Below are positions 34,915 to 43,313 of a stretch of 64,000 nt of DNA, piece by piece (within the stretch, counting starts at the first letter, position 1; each line of letters opens with the position of its first letter). The position numbers and the translations under genes are program-made. The stretch is from assembly GCA_963704295.1 (NCBI GenBank), contig OY969884.1, positions 1,984,001 through 2,048,000 of the forward strand. The letters run 5' to 3'. This DNA comes from JACCVL01 sp963704295. Lineage in GTDB: Bacteria > Actinomycetota > Actinomycetes > Propionibacteriales > Nocardioidaceae. Under the pieces are notes generated by a model. That model was not told the DNA's origin and made no database searches. It worked only from the letters and a program-made list of their open reading frames with translations.

Positions 34915-35005
34915 TTCCTTCACTAGACCTGAACGTTGCCGGAGCCCACACTGGTGCCGTTCCTGGGATCCCAGGAGTCGTTGACAGTGCGAAGGGAACG
35001 TCGAG

Positions 35006-35368
35006 GTGTCCGCCGGTCTGGATCTGCTGGGTTGGCTGGGCGGCGGCCTGGGTGCGGTGGCCTACGTGCTGGTCTCGACTCGGCGCATCGTCGCCGACGC
35101 CGTCCTCTTCCAGGGGCTGAACATGGGAGGAGCGGCGCTGCTGTCCGTCGCGTCCTTCTCCAGCGGCGCCCTGCCGAGCGCGTGTATGAACGTCGCCTGG
35201 ATTCTGTTCGGGGTGCACTCCCTCGCGACAGCCGGCCAGCGCCGGCGCCGTCGGGAGGCCCACCGCGACCTGCCGGGCGACAGGTGCGGGCGGGCTGAAC
35301 CCGACCGGCTCGAGCTCGTGGCGCGGGCAGCGCCCAGCGCCGGGCCGGTGGCCACTCCTGCCGCTTGA
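35006..35368 (+). CDS. CBU_0592-like small membrane protein
   Basis: 120 aa. Three hydrophobic segments: LLGWLGGGLGAVAYVLVSTR, NMGGAALLSVASFSSGALPSACMN and VAWILFGVHSLAT, matching the three-helix CBU_0592-like pattern ('LGW.ga...l.AY.Lvs.....vl.Q.lNl.Ga..l'). A basic patch (QRRRRREAHR) and a hydrophilic tail follow. GTG 35006 follows GAAGGGA. Function of the family is unknown. Divergent LysR suggests induction by a small molecule. Confidence 0.75.
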   Translation: MSAGLDLLGWLGGGLGAVAYVLVSTRRIVADAVLFQGLNMGGAALLSVASFSSGALPSACMNVAWILFGVHSLATAGQRRRRREAHRDLPGDRCGRAEPDRLELVARAAPSAGPVATPAA

Positions 35369-35399
35369 CTCATCCGTACATCCGTGCGATTATACGGAT
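35365..35399 (+). promoter_or_regulatory. Leaderless promoter with overlapping ArsR-type operator
   Basis: TTGACT (35365-35370) and GATTAT (35388-35393) are exactly 17 bp apart, a good -35/-10 pair. Transcription would start about at the ATG at 35400, implying a leaderless mRNA; no Shine-Dalgarno is present. An inverted repeat ATCCGT-N8-ACGGAT (35380-35399) covers the -10 and the start point, with an extra ATCCGT half-site just upstream (35372-35377). This is the placement expected for autorepression by the ArsR protein. Confidence 0.75.
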
Positions 35400-35795
35400 A
35401 TGCAGCTCGACCACTCGCACCCCATCGACCCCGCTGCCCTCCGCCGGGCCGAGGCGGGCAACCTCGGCGGCGCCGACGCCGCGCGCCTGGCGACGCTCCT
35501 CGGTGTCTTGGCCGACCCGATTCGGGTGCGGCTGCTGTTTGCGCTGGCCTCGGTCGACGAGCTGTGCGTCGGGGATCTCGCACTCGCGCTGAGGGACGTG
35601 TCGGAGGACCAGGTCTCCTACGCCCTGAAGCTCCTGCGCGCGGCCGGGCTCGTGCAGACCCGGCGGGACGGCCGGGTCATCAACAACCGGCTGGCCGACG
35701 GCTTCCCGCACCAGCTGCTCGAGCACTGCCTCCGGCAGCTCCTCACCATCAGCAGCGTGCCGAGCCAGGCACCTGACTCCGCTCCGAGAACCTGA
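35400..35795 (+). CDS. ArsR/SmtB-family metal-type repressor
   Basis: 131-aa winged-helix regulator. LATLLGVLADPIRVRLLFALAS is the family entry; ELCVGDLALALRDVSEDQVSYALKLLRAAGLVQTRRDGRVINNRL contains the ELCVGD metal-loop with the alpha3 Cys (key part DELCVGDLA) and the recognition helix. A His-rich N-terminus (DHSHP) could add metal ligands. Only one Cys is in the alpha3N position. It precedes a DUF4396 gene by 13 nt, so both are one metal-responsive operon. The ligand, perhaps Cu, Zn, Cd or Pb, is not determinable. Confidence 0.9.
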   Translation: MQLDHSHPIDPAALRRAEAGNLGGADAARLATLLGVLADPIRVRLLFALASVDELCVGDLALALRDVSEDQVSYALKLLRAAGLVQTRRDGRVINNRLADGFPHQLLEHCLRQLLTISSVPSQAPDSAPRT

Positions 35796-35808
35796 AGGAG
35801 GACCCGAG

Positions 35809-36468
35809 ATGAGCAGCAGCACCCGCCAGCAGGCCGCCTCGAGCAGCCGGGGACCGGCGCTGAACGCCATGGCCGCGAGCGCGACGCTGCACTGCCTGAC
35901 CGGCTGTGCGATCGGGGAGATCCTCGGTCTGATGATCGGCACGGCTCTCGGCCTCTCGACCGCCGTGACGATCACGCTGGCGATCGCCCTCGCGTTCCTC
36001 TTCGGGTACTCGCTGTCGACGCTGCCGTTGCTCAAGGCGGGGCTCGGCTTCTTCGCGGCCCTCAGCGTCGTCTTCGCCGCCGACACGCTGTCGATCGCGA
36101 CGATGGAGCTGGTCGACAACCTCGTGATGGCGGTCATCCCCGGCGCGATGGACGCGGGACTGGTCAACCCCGTGTTCTGGGTCGGGATGATGATCGCTCT
36201 GACCGTCGCCTACGCAGCTGCGTTTCCGGTCAACCGCTACCTGCTCACCAAAGGCAAGGGGCATGCCCTCACCCACCAGCACCACGAGGGCCATGGCGAC
36301 GTGCCTGCGTCGTCCGCGCGGCGGTTCATTCCGGTCTTCGGCTCGGCGGCGTTGGCGGTCGCCATCGCAGCGTTCATGCTGGGCGGGCTGGTGGTGTCGG
36401 TCGCAGACGAGGTCGAGAACGGCGCCGGCAGCTCGCCGCACGGCGAGTCATCGGAGTCAGCCGGCTAG
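35809..36468 (+). CDS. DUF4396 multi-helix membrane protein
   Basis: 219-aa membrane protein of the DUF4396 type: ASATLHCLTGCAIGEILGLMIG is the characteristic first helix with His, two Cys and Glu, followed by four more helices, a His-rich loop (GHALTHQHHEGHGD at ~150-165) and a final helix. The conserved HCLTGC and the His loop look suited to bind a metal, and the gene shares an operon with an ArsR repressor, so metal export or handling is likely. GAAGGAGG precedes ATG 35809. Confidence 0.82.
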   Translation: MSSSTRQQAASSSRGPALNAMAASATLHCLTGCAIGEILGLMIGTALGLSTAVTITLAIALAFLFGYSLSTLPLLKAGLGFFAALSVVFAADTLSIATMELVDNLVMAVIPGAMDAGLVNPVFWVGMMIALTVAYAAAFPVNRYLLTKGKGHALTHQHHEGHGDVPASSARRFIPVFGSAALAVAIAAFMLGGLVVSVADEVENGAGSSPHGESSESAG

Positions 36469-36491
36469 GTGCTCGACCGCTCGTTGCCCTG

Positions 36492-36989
36492 TCACACGAG
36501 GTGGCGCAGTCGGCCGTTGTCGACGTCGTACAGGAAACCGCCGACGGCGACCCGGTCGGGGATGAGCGGGCTGCTGCGAATGCGCTCGACGTCGGCGCGC
36601 AGCGCAGCCTGCTGGTCGGCAACCGCTCCGAACGTCTCACCGGAGACGTCCTGACCGCTGGACCGGCCCACCCGCTCCCGGAGCTCGGACTCGTCGGCGT
36701 TCGCCACCGCGCAGCGGGTGTGTGGCACGACCAGGATCCGCTCGACGCCCAGCAGGTGCACCGCGAGCACGAGACCCTGCAGGATCTGGTCGGTCACCCG
36801 GCCGCCCGGATTGCGCAGGATCGGGGCGTCGCCGGCCGTGAGACCGAGCATCGCCAGCGGGTCGAGCCGCGCATCCATGCAGGTGACCACCCCGATCCCG
36901 GCCCGGGCGACCCCATCGGGGGCGGGCGGTCGGAACCCGGTCGCGTGGCGGGCGTTGGCGTCGAGCAGGTCGTCGAACGAGTGCGGCAC
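36492..36989 (-). CDS. Beta-class carbonic anhydrase
   Basis: Zinc enzyme for CO2/bicarbonate interconversion (165 aa, short beta-CA type). VTCMDARLDP carries the first Cys ligand and the Asp-Arg dyad; RNPGGRVTD is the second family block; VVPHTRCAVA carries the His and Cys ligands. GTG 36989 is the start. The 46-bp repeat array lies immediately upstream of it, between this gene and the GNAT gene transcribed in the same direction. Confidence 0.93.
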   Translation of the reverse strand: MPHSFDDLLDANARHATGFRPPAPDGVARAGIGVVTCMDARLDPLAMLGLTAGDAPILRNPGGRVTDQILQGLVLAVHLLGVERILVVPHTRCAVANADESELRERVGRSSGQDVSGETFGAVADQQAALRADVERIRSSPLIPDRVAVGGFLYDVDNGRLRHLV

Positions 36990-37011
36990 CCCCCGAACGC
37001 TAGCCGCCCTC

Positions 37012-37250
37012 AGGACGTCATACGACGCGCCGTCGATACGCCTCCGTACGTATGACGTCTCGGGGTGGGCGCCAGGACGTCATACGACGCGCCGTCGATA
37101 CGCCTCCGTACGTATGACGTCTCGGGGTGGGCGCCAGGACGTCATACGACGCGCCGTCGATACGCCTCCGTACGTATGACGTCTCGGGGAAGGGCGCCAG
37201 GACGTCATACGACGCGCCGTCGATACGCCTCCGTACGTATGACGTCCCGG
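37012..37250. repeat. Four tandem copies of a 46-bp palindromic element
   Basis: Copies at 37014-37059, 37076-37121, 37138-37183 and 37201-37246. All four are identical over 46 bp and separated by 16, 16 and 17 nt (TCGGGGTGGGCGCCAG or a one-base variant). Each copy has perfect 11-nt ends (GACGTCATACG / CGTATGACGTC) enclosing a 24-nt centre, so each can form a hairpin. The array ends 5 nt from the GNAT stop codon. A related three-copy array is at 56024-56189 (39 of 46 positions the same). Confidence 0.95.
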
Positions 37251-37251
37251 G

Positions 37252-37740
37252 CTACAGCCGGCGGTACATCACGTGCAGGCCGACCAGCCCGTACCGGGGG
37301 TGGTCGAACGCCTCCGGAACCGTGCCGATCAGGTCGAAGCCGAGCGACTGCCACAGCGCCACCGCCGACCGGTTGGTCTCCACCACCGCGTTGAACTGCA
37401 TCCCGTGGTATCCCGCCTCCCGCGCCCACTTCACGGCGTGCTCGCCCAACGCCCGACCCACCCCCCGTCCCTGCTGCGCCGGGTCGACCAGGAAGCTCGC
37501 GGTGGCGATGTGCGCGCCGCGGCCCGGACGGTTCGGCCCCATCTTCGCCGAGCCGACCACGCTGTCTGCCCGCACCGCAACGACGGTGCGACCCGGTGGC
37601 TGCTCCATCCACAGCGGTCGGGCGGTCTCAACCGTCAGGCCCTCGGGGTAGGCATAGGTCTCGCCGGCAGCGACGATCGAGGCGAAGAACGGCCACACCA
37701 TGGGCCAGTCACCGGGCTCGGCGGTGCGGATGATCACCAC
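37252..37740 (-). CDS. GNAT-family N-acetyltransferase
   Basis: 162-aa acetyltransferase. IRTAEPGDWPMVWPFFASIV is the N-terminal module, ATASFLVDPAQQGRGVGRALGEHAVKWAREAGYHGMQF contains the acetyl-CoA loop QGRGVGRAL, and NRSAVALWQSLGFDLIGTVPEAF is the C-terminal motif; this last part resembles phosphinothricin-type and other small-molecule acetyltransferases. GTG 37740. Its 3' end abuts the palindromic array. Confidence 0.9.
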   Translation of the reverse strand: MVIIRTAEPGDWPMVWPFFASIVAAGETYAYPEGLTVETARPLWMEQPPGRTVVAVRADSVVGSAKMGPNRPGRGAHIATASFLVDPAQQGRGVGRALGEHAVKWAREAGYHGMQFNAVVETNRSAVALWQSLGFDLIGTVPEAFDHPRYGLVGLHVMYRRL

Positions 37741-37817
37741 GGTCAGCCTAGATGCCAGCCGTCACGAGTGGCTGGACGTCCCGGGACCGCGACGGCCACC
37801 GCTGGCACTATCGAGTC

Positions 37818-38753
37818 ATGGCCGATGACGCTGCCGGTGGCCTGCTCGAGGAGCTGGCCGACGACGTGGCCGTGGTGGCAGACGAGCTGTACGCGGTGCC
37901 GCTGGACGAGTTCGTCGCCGAACGCGAAGCTCGGGTCAAGACCGCCCGGGCCGGCGGCGACCGCGACCTGGCCCGCCGGGTCGGCGCCCTGGCGAAGCCG
38001 ACCGTCGCGGCCTGGCTGCTGAATCAGCTGGTGCGGCACCGGCCGGCAGCCGTCGAGCAGCTGGTCCGGCTGGGGGACGAGCTGCGGCAGGTGCAGCAGG
38101 ACCTCGACGGTGCTCAGCTGCGAGCCCTGACCCAGCAGCGGCAGCGGTTGGTCCGGGCGTTCGTCCGCGACGCCACCCAGCTGGCCGACGAGCTCGGTCG
38201 GCCGCTGAGCGGGCCGGTCACCGATCAGGTCGAGGAGTCGCTGCGGGCTGCGGTCGTCGACCAGGCGGCCGGCGCGGCGCTGCTCTCCGGCCGGCTCAGC
38301 GCCGCGCTGTCGTATGCCGGCCTCGGCGAAGTGGGCTCGAGCGGCGCGACCCCGCTGCGGTCGCGGACGCGGACGCCAACCCCAACCGCTCGGTCATCTC
38401 CAGCGGAGGCGAAACAGGCCGGCCCGGCGACGGACGAGGTCAGAGTCGCCCGGGAGCGCCGGCGGCAGGCAGCGCGGACCGAGGTCGCGGAGGCCGAGCG
38501 TACGGTCCACGAGGCGGAGCGGGGCCTGCACCAGGCGGAGCGGGAGCAGGCTGAACTGGCGGACAGCGGCGAACGGCTTGGTGGGCGGGTGCAGCGGCTC
38601 CGCCTCGAGCTGGCGGGACTCGAGGCCGAGCTGGCCGAGGTCACCGCCCGGGGTGAGGCGGCGGCGGCGCGACGAGACGACGCCGCCACCGCGCTGGGCG
38701 ACGCGCACGCGGCGCTGGCCCGAGCCCGCGCCGGCCTCGACGACCTGGGCTGA
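37818..38753 (+). CDS. Conserved actinobacterial coiled-coil protein of unknown function
   Basis: 311 aa. The N-terminal domain (LYAVPLDEFVAEREARVKTARAGGDRDLARRV then LAKPTVAAWLLNQLVR) is a recurrent actinobacterial pattern. A Thr/Pro/Arg-rich linker (~200-220) leads to a long Glu/Arg/Ala coiled coil (~225-311, EVAEAERTVHEAERGLHQAE). No catalytic motif or membrane segment is seen. ATG 37818. A structural or nucleoid/septum-associated role is possible but not supported. Confidence 0.75.
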   Translation: MADDAAGGLLEELADDVAVVADELYAVPLDEFVAEREARVKTARAGGDRDLARRVGALAKPTVAAWLLNQLVRHRPAAVEQLVRLGDELRQVQQDLDGAQLRALTQQRQRLVRAFVRDATQLADELGRPLSGPVTDQVEESLRAAVVDQAAGAALLSGRLSAALSYAGLGEVGSSGATPLRSRTRTPTPTARSSPAEAKQAGPATDEVRVARERRRQAARTEVAEAERTVHEAERGLHQAEREQAELADSGERLGGRVQRLRLELAGLEAELAEVTARGEAAAARRDDAATALGDAHAALARARAGLDDLG

Positions 38754-38881
38754 CCGGTCCGCCGGGACGCACCACCCGGACGCCGGGTCCGACGACCCGG
38801 GCGGACGACGGACCGGCCGCCGGCCGCCCGCCGGCCGCCCGCCGACCTGCCACCCGCCGCCCGCCACCCGGCTGCCGGCCC
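38754..38881. other. Very GC-rich convergent intergenic stretch
   Basis: Short convergent gap with direct CCGGCCGCC repeats around 38815-38870. It may end transcription from both sides; no gene is seen. Confidence 0.4.
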
Positions 38882-40567
38882 TCAGATCCAGCGGTCGAGC
38901 CACATCCGCCGCTCCCACTCCGTGTGCGTGATCAGCTGGTCGGTCCAGATCGGCCAGAAGAACGCCGTCGTCGCGATCACCGCCAGCAGCACCGCACCCA
39001 CCACGACCGATCCGAGCACGCGCCGGCGTCGAGGCGCGTCCGCACGCCCCAGCGCCTGGCCGAGCACGAGAGCCAGGGCGATGCAGGTGAACGGGACGAT
39101 GGCCACCGCGTAGAAGAAGAAGATCGACCGGTCGTCGTAGCGGAACCAGGGCAGCCACGTTGCCGCCACCCCCACGACGGGCACGCCGAAGCGCCAGTCT
39201 CGCCGGGCCACCCAGTGCCACACCGACACCACCAGCGCGGCGGCGCCCACCCACCACAGCACCGGGTTGCCGAGCGCCAGCACCTGGCGGAGGCAGGTGG
39301 AGCCCTCCGGCGCCGGACAGCCGTCCTGCCCCGGCGGCACGTCACCACGCAGGTCGATGCCGACCGGCCGGTTCACCAGCAGCCAGCCGCGCGGGTGGGA
39401 CTCGTACGGGTGCGGGTCGTCGGCGGTGGTGCGGACGACGTCCACGGTGTGAAACCGCCAGACCTGCTCGTGGTAGTTCCACAGGTCGTGCAGGGCCTGC
39501 CCGGTCTCGCCGACCGCAGAGCTCGGTTCGCTCTCGACGTAGGCGCCCCAGGAGTACGGCTCGGCGTACGCGTCCTGCATGACGTCGTGGTGCACGAGCC
39601 AGCCGGTCCAGCTGGCCAGGTAGACGACGAACGCGACGCCGACGAGCGAGAAGGCAGCGGGCACGGCGTCGGCCAGCGCAGAACGGGCCCACGCCACCGA
39701 GACCCCGAGCGCACGGCGGGCGCCCGCGTCCCAGGCCCAGGTGAGCAGGCCGAACGCGGCAAGCACCACCACGCCGTTCCACTTGCTGCCGCAGGCCAGC
39801 CCGAAGCAGACCCCGGCGCCGAGCCGCCATGGGCGCAGCAGCAACCCGCGCACGGGCCCGAACCCGTCCACCGGCGCGCCCGGCAGCCCGCCGGATCGTT
39901 CGTGCAGGCGCAGCAGCCGGACCCGGCCCCAGTCGCGGTCGGCGACCAGACAGGCCACCGCGCACACCAGCCAGAAGGCGAGGAACCCGTCCAGCAGCGC
40001 GGTTCGTGACATCACCAGGTGCAGCCCGTCCAGGCTGAGCAACAGGCCCGCCAGGCACCCGACGAGGGTCGAGCCGGAGAGCCGGCGCACCAGCCGGCAG
40101 AGCACCAGCACGGTGAGCGCGCCGGTCACGGCGGCGCCGAACCGCCAGCCGAACGGGTCCATGCCGATCAGCCGGATGCCGACCGCGAGCATCCACTTGC
40201 CGACCTCGGGGTGCACGATCTGGGCCGGACCGTCGGAGTAGAGGTCGCTCAGGTCGCCGGCGTTGATCCGGTCGTCGGCCTTGTCGACGTACTGGCGCAC
40301 GTAGCCGAACTGCTCGAGGGAGTAGGCGTCCTTGGCGTAGTAGGTCTCGTCGAAGGTGATCTCCTCCGGCGTCCCGAGACCCCACAGCCGCAGCAGCAGG
40401 GCGAACGCGCTGACCGCGAGCGGTGCGGCCCAGCCGGTCAGCCGGGGCGAGCCGGCGACCAGCGGGGTGAACCGCTCCCGGAGCCGTGGCAACGGCGAGC
40501 CCTCCGGAGTGCTCCCGAGCGACCGCAGCCGGTCGGACGGCACCGCGCGCTCCCGGGTCGCCGTCAC
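38882..40567 (-). CDS. pmt: Protein O-mannosyltransferase (PMT, GT39)
   Basis: Integral membrane enzyme (561 aa) that transfers mannose from polyprenyl-phosphomannose to Ser/Thr of secreted proteins. FDETYYAKDAYSLEQFGYVR carries the conserved DE motif in the first external loop, HPEVGKWMLAVGIRLIGM is the second family block, DPFGWRFGAAVTGAL the third, and about ten hydrophobic helices follow. GTG 40567 is used. The divergent neighbour is rsmI (25 nt between starts), the same arrangement as Rv1002c/Rv1003 in M. tuberculosis, from memory. Confidence 0.93.
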   Translation of the reverse strand: MTATRERAVPSDRLRSLGSTPEGSPLPRLRERFTPLVAGSPRLTGWAAPLAVSAFALLLRLWGLGTPEEITFDETYYAKDAYSLEQFGYVRQYVDKADDRINAGDLSDLYSDGPAQIVHPEVGKWMLAVGIRLIGMDPFGWRFGAAVTGALTVLVLCRLVRRLSGSTLVGCLAGLLLSLDGLHLVMSRTALLDGFLAFWLVCAVACLVADRDWGRVRLLRLHERSGGLPGAPVDGFGPVRGLLLRPWRLGAGVCFGLACGSKWNGVVVLAAFGLLTWAWDAGARRALGVSVAWARSALADAVPAAFSLVGVAFVVYLASWTGWLVHHDVMQDAYAEPYSWGAYVESEPSSAVGETGQALHDLWNYHEQVWRFHTVDVVRTTADDPHPYESHPRGWLLVNRPVGIDLRGDVPPGQDGCPAPEGSTCLRQVLALGNPVLWWVGAAALVVSVWHWVARRDWRFGVPVVGVAATWLPWFRYDDRSIFFFYAVAIVPFTCIALALVLGQALGRADAPRRRRVLGSVVVGAVLLAVIATTAFFWPIWTDQLITHTEWERRMWLDRWI

Positions 40568-40592
40568 CCGCGCATCGTAGGTCTGCGCGAGG

Positions 40593-41441
40593 ATGACGCC
40601 CGTGGACGGGACTGTGGGCGTGCTGGTGGTCGCCGGCACCCCGATCGGGCAGCCGGCCGACGCGTCCGGACGGCTGGCCGCCGAGCTCGCCGGTGCGGAC
40701 GTGGTCGCGGCCGAGGACACCCGGCGGCTGCGGCGGTTGACCGACGCGCTCGGGGTGCAGCCCACCGGCAGGGTGGTGTCGTACTTCGAGGGCAACGAGG
40801 CCGGGCGGACCCCGCAGCTGGTCGAGGACCTGCTGGCCGGCCGACGGGTGCTGCTGGTCACCGACGCGGGGATGCCGAGCGTGTCCGACCCCGGCTACCG
40901 GTTGGTGGCGGCGGCGGTGGACGCGGGTGTACGGGTCACCGCGGTGCCCGGGCCGTCGGCGGTGCTGACCGCGCTGGCGGTCTCGGGTCTGCCGGTCGAC
41001 CGGTTCTGCTTCGAGGGCTTCCTGCCCCGCAAGGCGGGAGAGCGCAGCAGGAGGCTGAGCGAGCTGGCGGGTGAGCGCCGGACGATGGTGTGCTTCGAGG
41101 CCCCGCATCGCACGGCGGTGACGCTCGCGGCGATGGCGCAGGCGTTCGGTCCCGACCGTCCGGCGGCCGTGTGCCGCGAGCTGACCAAGACCCACGAGGA
41201 GGTGCGCCGCGGCGCGCTGGCCGAACTCGCAGCGTGGGCCGGCGACGGCGTCCGTGGCGAGGTGACGCTGGTCGTCGCGGGTGCGCCGGACCGTGCGCCA
41301 CCGGCCCCGGCAGACCTGGTGGCGGCGGTGGTCGAGCTCGAGGCCGCCGGCCGGTCCCGCCGGGACGCGGTCGCCGAGGTGGCCGGTCGGGTGGGCGCGC
41401 GCCGCCGGGACGTCTACGACGCGGTGCACCGCGAGCGCTGA
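40593..41441 (+). CDS. rsmI: 16S rRNA (cytidine-1402-2'-O)-methyltransferase RsmI
   Basis: SAM-dependent tetrapyrrole-methylase-fold enzyme (282 aa) that methylates C1402 in the ribosomal decoding site. LVVAGTPIGQPADAS, VVAAEDTRR, VTDAGMPSVSDPGYRLV and AVPGPSAVLTALAVSGLP are all diagnostic, as is CRELTKTHEEVRRG. The usual GTPIGN has Gln in place of Asn here. ATG 40593 with GAGGAT just before it. First gene of a conserved rsmI-metG-tatD run. Confidence 0.96.
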   Translation: MTPVDGTVGVLVVAGTPIGQPADASGRLAAELAGADVVAAEDTRRLRRLTDALGVQPTGRVVSYFEGNEAGRTPQLVEDLLAGRRVLLVTDAGMPSVSDPGYRLVAAAVDAGVRVTAVPGPSAVLTALAVSGLPVDRFCFEGFLPRKAGERSRRLSELAGERRTMVCFEAPHRTAVTLAAMAQAFGPDRPAAVCRELTKTHEEVRRGALAELAAWAGDGVRGEVTLVVAGAPDRAPPAPADLVAAVVELEAAGRSRRDAVAEVAGRVGARRRDVYDAVHRER

Positions 41442-41510
41442 CCGGCTGCCGCGGGTGCGGGCCGTCCCGGCGGGGCGGGGTCGCCCGGTGCGCATCTAGG
41501 ATCGTCGCTC

Positions 41511-43313
41511 GTGAGCAGTCCCGTCCTGTCCGCGGTCGCCTGGCCGTACGCGAACGGCCCTCGGCACATCGGACATGTGTCCGGGTTCGGGGTGCCCTCG
41601 GACGTGTTCAGCCGGTACATGCGGATGGCCGGTCACGAGGTGTTGATGGTCTCCGGCACCGACGAGCACGGAACGCCGATCCTGGTCCAGGCCGAGCGGG
41701 AGGGCGTGTCGCCCCGGGAGCTGGCCGACCGGTACAACCGCTACATCGTCGAGGACCTGCACGCCCTCGGGCTGTCGTACGACCTGTTCACCCGCACCAC
41801 GACCCGGAACCACTTCGCCGTGGCGCAGGAGATGTTCCGGACGGTGCACCGCAACGGCTACCTCGTCGAGCGCACCACGATGGGCGCGATCTCGCCGAGC
41901 ACCGGGCGCACGCTGCCGGACCGCTACATCGAGGGCACCTGCCCGATCTGCGGCTACGACGGTGCCCGTGGGGACCAGTGCGACAACTGCGGCAACCAGC
42001 TCGACGCGATCGAGCTGAAGAACCCGGTCAGCCGGGTCAACGGGGAGACACCGAAGTTCATCGAGACCGAGCACTTCTTCCTCGACCTCCCGGCGCTCAC
42101 CGCGGCGCTGGGGTCCTGGCTGGAGACCCGCACCGACTGGCGACCCAACGTGCTCAAGTTCTCCCGCAACCTGCTCGAGGACGTGCGGCCGCGGGCCATG
42201 ACCCGGGACATCGACTGGGGCATCCCGGTGCCACTGGACGGCTGGGAGTCCAACCCCAACAAGCGGCTGTACGTCTGGTTCGACGCGGTGATCGGGTACC
42301 TCTCCGCCTCGGTGGAGTGGGCCCGGCGCCGTGGCGAGCCGGACGCCTGGCGGCGGTGGTGGAACGACCCGGACGCGCGCGCGTACTACTTCATGGGCAA
42401 GGACAACATCACCTTCCACGCCCAGATCTGGCCGGCCGAGCTGCTCGCGTACGACGGTCGCGGGTCCCGCGGCGGGTCGCCGGGCGAGCTCGGCACGCTG
42501 AACCTGCCGACGGAGGTGGTGAGCAGCGAGTTCCTCACCATGGAGGGGCGGAAGTTCTCGACCAGCCGGTCGGTGGTCATCTACGTCCGCGACTTCCTGC
42601 AGCGCTACGACCCGGACGCGCTGCGGTACTTCATCGCCGTGGCCGGTCCGGAGACGCAGGACACGGACTTCACCTGGGCGGAGTTCGTCCGGCGCAACAA
42701 CGACGAGCTGGTGAGCACCTGGGGCAACCTGGTCAACCGCACCGTGTCGATGATCGCGAAGAACGTCGGGCAGATCCCCGCGGCCGGTGCCCTGCAGGAC
42801 GCCGACCGGGAGCTGCTGGCCAGCGCACGGCGGGCGTTCGGGACGGTCGGCGGGCTGATCGAGCGGCACCGGCAGAAGCAGGCGACGGCTGAGGCGATGA
42901 AGCTCGCGACTGAGGCCAACGTCTATCTGTCGCAGCAGGCGCCGTGGAAGCTGAAGAACACCGACCCGGCCCGAATGGAGACCGTGCTGCACGTCGCCGC
43001 ACAGGTGGTGGACGACTGCAACACGATGCTGGCGCCGTTCCTGCCGCACTCCGCGCAGCGGGTGCATGCCGCGCTCGGACGTACCGGGCAGGTGTCCCCC
43101 GGCCCCGAGATCCGCGAGGTGGACGACCTCGACGGCGGCGCCGGCTACCCGGTCATCACCGGCGACTACTCCGAGCAGGCATCCTGGGCGTCGCACCCGC
43201 TGGCGGTCGGGACGCCGCTGGACGTCCCCTCACCGGTCTTCACCAAGCTGGACCCGGGAGTCGTGGACGAGGAGCTGGCGCGGCTGGAGACGGCCGCGGG
43301 ATCCGAGGCGTGA
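41511..43313 (+). CDS. metG: Methionyl-tRNA synthetase
   Basis: Class I aminoacyl-tRNA synthetase (600 aa). HIGH is at residues 19-22, the KMSKS equivalent is KFSTSR, and an inserted zinc knuckle is CPICGYDGARGDQCDNCG (~144-161). The catalytic core and a C-terminal anticodon-binding helical domain are complete; there is no C-terminal tRNA-binding dimer domain. GTG 41511; the stop overlaps tatD (GTGA). Confidence 0.97.
   Translation: MSSPVLSAVAWPYANGPRHIGHVSGFGVPSDVFSRYMRMAGHEVLMVSGTDEHGTPILVQAEREGVSPRELADRYNRYIVEDLHALGLSYDLFTRTTTRNHFAVAQEMFRTVHRNGYLVERTTMGAISPSTGRTLPDRYIEGTCPICGYDGARGDQCDNCGNQLDAIELKNPVSRVNGETPKFIETEHFFLDLPALTAALGSWLETRTDWRPNVLKFSRNLLEDVRPRAMTRDIDWGIPVPLDGWESNPNKRLYVWFDAVIGYLSASVEWARRRGEPDAWRRWWNDPDARAYYFMGKDNITFHAQIWPAELLAYDGRGSRGGSPGELGTLNLPTEVVSSEFLTMEGRKFSTSRSVVIYVRDFLQRYDPDALRYFIAVAGPETQDTDFTWAEFVRRNNDELVSTWGNLVNRTVSMIAKNVGQIPAAGALQDADRELLASARRAFGTVGGLIERHRQKQATAEAMKLATEANVYLSQQAPWKLKNTDPARMETVLHVAAQVVDDCNTMLAPFLPHSAQRVHAALGRTGQVSPGPEIREVDDLDGGAGYPVITGDYSEQASWASHPLAVGTPLDVPSPVFTKLDPGVVDEELARLETAAGSEA

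Noticed and set aside
37012..37250. Array looks superficially like a CRISPR
   Set aside because: Spacers are 16-17 nt and nearly the same, units are long hairpins, and no cas gene is in the window.
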